Positions 37,760 through 38,335 of a stretch of DNA of 38,335 nucleotides are shown piece by piece; the stretch's first letter is position 1; every line of letters starts with the position of its first letter. Source of the stretch: Gammaproteobacteria bacterium (GTDB lineage: Bacteria > Pseudomonadota > Gammaproteobacteria > QNFE01); contig QNFE01000015.1 in the NCBI GenBank assembly GCA_003645455.1, forward strand, positions 1-38,335, read 5' to 3'. The position numbers and the translations under genes are program-made. The notes beneath the pieces are model-generated. The model did no database searches. It was not told the DNA's origin and saw only the letters and a list, made by a program, of their open reading frames with translations.

Positions 37760-38335
37760 TTACAAGGGCGTTAAGGGGCTTATTTTATAAATATCACCAC
37801 TATCTGTTGAAAAACATATAAAGCCTTGCGGGCTTTCTGTTACATCTCTAATTCTTTGATTAAGATTTTTTAACAATCTTATCTCTTGGCTTTTTGTAAA
37901 GTTTTTGTTTAAAAATGTTATTTTGTTGATATGGGTTAAAACTAATGAGCCAATCAACAAATCATCTTGCCATTTTTTAATCAGTTTGCCTGAATAAACC
38001 ATTAAACTTGATGGGGCAATCGATGGAATATAAACTTTTATGGCATCTCTCATTCCTTTTTTACTACGATAATCGCCGACATAACTAAAACTTGTATATT
38101 CTTTGCCTTTTGAGACTGTCGCCCAGCCATAATTCTCACCCTTTTTGATTATATTTATCTCGTCTCCACCCCGTGGACCGTGTTCGACACTAAACAAAAT
38201 ATCACGTTTTTTATCATAAAATAATCCTTGTGGGTTGCGATGCCCAAAGCTGAAAATCTCATCTAATTTATTTTTATCACCGACAAATGGATTATCCGCA
38301 GGCACCGTGCCATCTAGATTTAATCTTATGATAGA
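37760..38335 (-). CDS. PQQ-dependent aldose sugar dehydrogenase (YliI-like), 3' part only
   Basis: The gene runs off the window. The visible 191 codons start inside RLNLDGTVPADNPF, so the GTG at 38305 is not the true start. FSFGHRNPQGL, VEHGPRGGDEINIIKKGENY with GWATV, PSIAPSSLMVYSGK, LLIGSLVLTHI and RIRDVTESPQGFI are the conserved C-terminal blocks of the soluble, periplasmic GDH/YliI beta-propeller family, which uses PQQ and calcium to oxidise aldoses. Upstream parts with further PQQ-binding residues and the signal peptide lie beyond the edge. Confidence 0.88.
   Translation of the reverse strand, partial: SIIRLNLDGTVPADNPFVGDKNKLDEIFSFGHRNPQGLFYDKKRDILFSVEHGPRGGDEINIIKKGENYGWATVSKGKEYTSFSYVGDYRSKKGMRDAIKVYIPSIAPSSLMVYSGKLIKKWQDDLLIGSLVLTHINKITFLNKNFTKSQEIRLLKNLNQRIRDVTESPQGFICFSTDSGDIYKISPLTPL

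Overview
The window is a low-GC (about one third G+C by eye) chromosomal segment from a Gram-negative bacterium, most likely a Gammaproteobacterium. It carries LPS genes (kdsA, lpxB, an O-antigen-ligase-like gene). PriA (732 aa), UvrA (941 aa), LigA (668 aa) and PepP (441 aa) have the lengths of their enterobacterial counterparts, and the PepP metal ligands fall within one residue of the E. coli numbering. I cannot name the genus; free-living or symbiotic low-GC lineages both fit.

Left part (1-14.3 kb): an AraC-like seven-TM regulator is cut off by the end of an apparent IS30-type insertion at the window edge. A cysteine-nucleophile alpha/beta hydrolase follows. Next comes a long leftward gene block, read in transcription order: a small HicB-like gene, a RelE-like toxin and a Phd-like antitoxin, then kdsA, an MshK-like periplasmic protein, a pseudopilin-like protein, ligA, pepP, an LTA-synthase-type sulfatase, an O-antigen-ligase-like protein and lpxB. 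Spacings are mostly ATGA overlaps or a few bases, so LPS assembly, DNA ligation and a toxin-antitoxin module appear transcriptionally linked. An extended -10 promoter in the loop of a hairpin may restart transcription before the sulfatase.

Middle (14.3-19.9 kb): grpE-priA on the plus strand. Then comes a repeat-rich gap, an antitoxin pseudogene with one in-frame amber codon, a hicBA pair whose toxin gene is overprinted on the hicB stop, a 183-bp foldback (MITE-like) element, a DUF1538 membrane protein, and a second hicBA pair in the opposite orientation.

Accessory block (19.9-30.4 kb, all leftward): a YgiW-like OB-fold protein, small membrane proteins, a TPR lipoprotein, three lipoproteins sharing a previously unnamed Cys-pair module, a zinc-ribbon membrane protein, a PLD-like protein, an orphan HicB-like protein, two micro-ORFs, and a pair of distantly related cytoplasmic proteins of unknown function. 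Between them lie a second kind of MITE with a TTAA target duplication and clusters of dispersed GTCATNACGAG-type palindromic repeats.

Right part (30.4-38.3 kb): pyrF, folD with a small PH-like membrane protein, then menA-uvrA on the plus strand. A second copy of the first MITE is wedged between the stop codons of uvrA and a roadblock-like gene. A Lys/Ala-rich exported protein with a strong terminator follows, and the window ends in a truncated PQQ-type sugar dehydrogenase gene.
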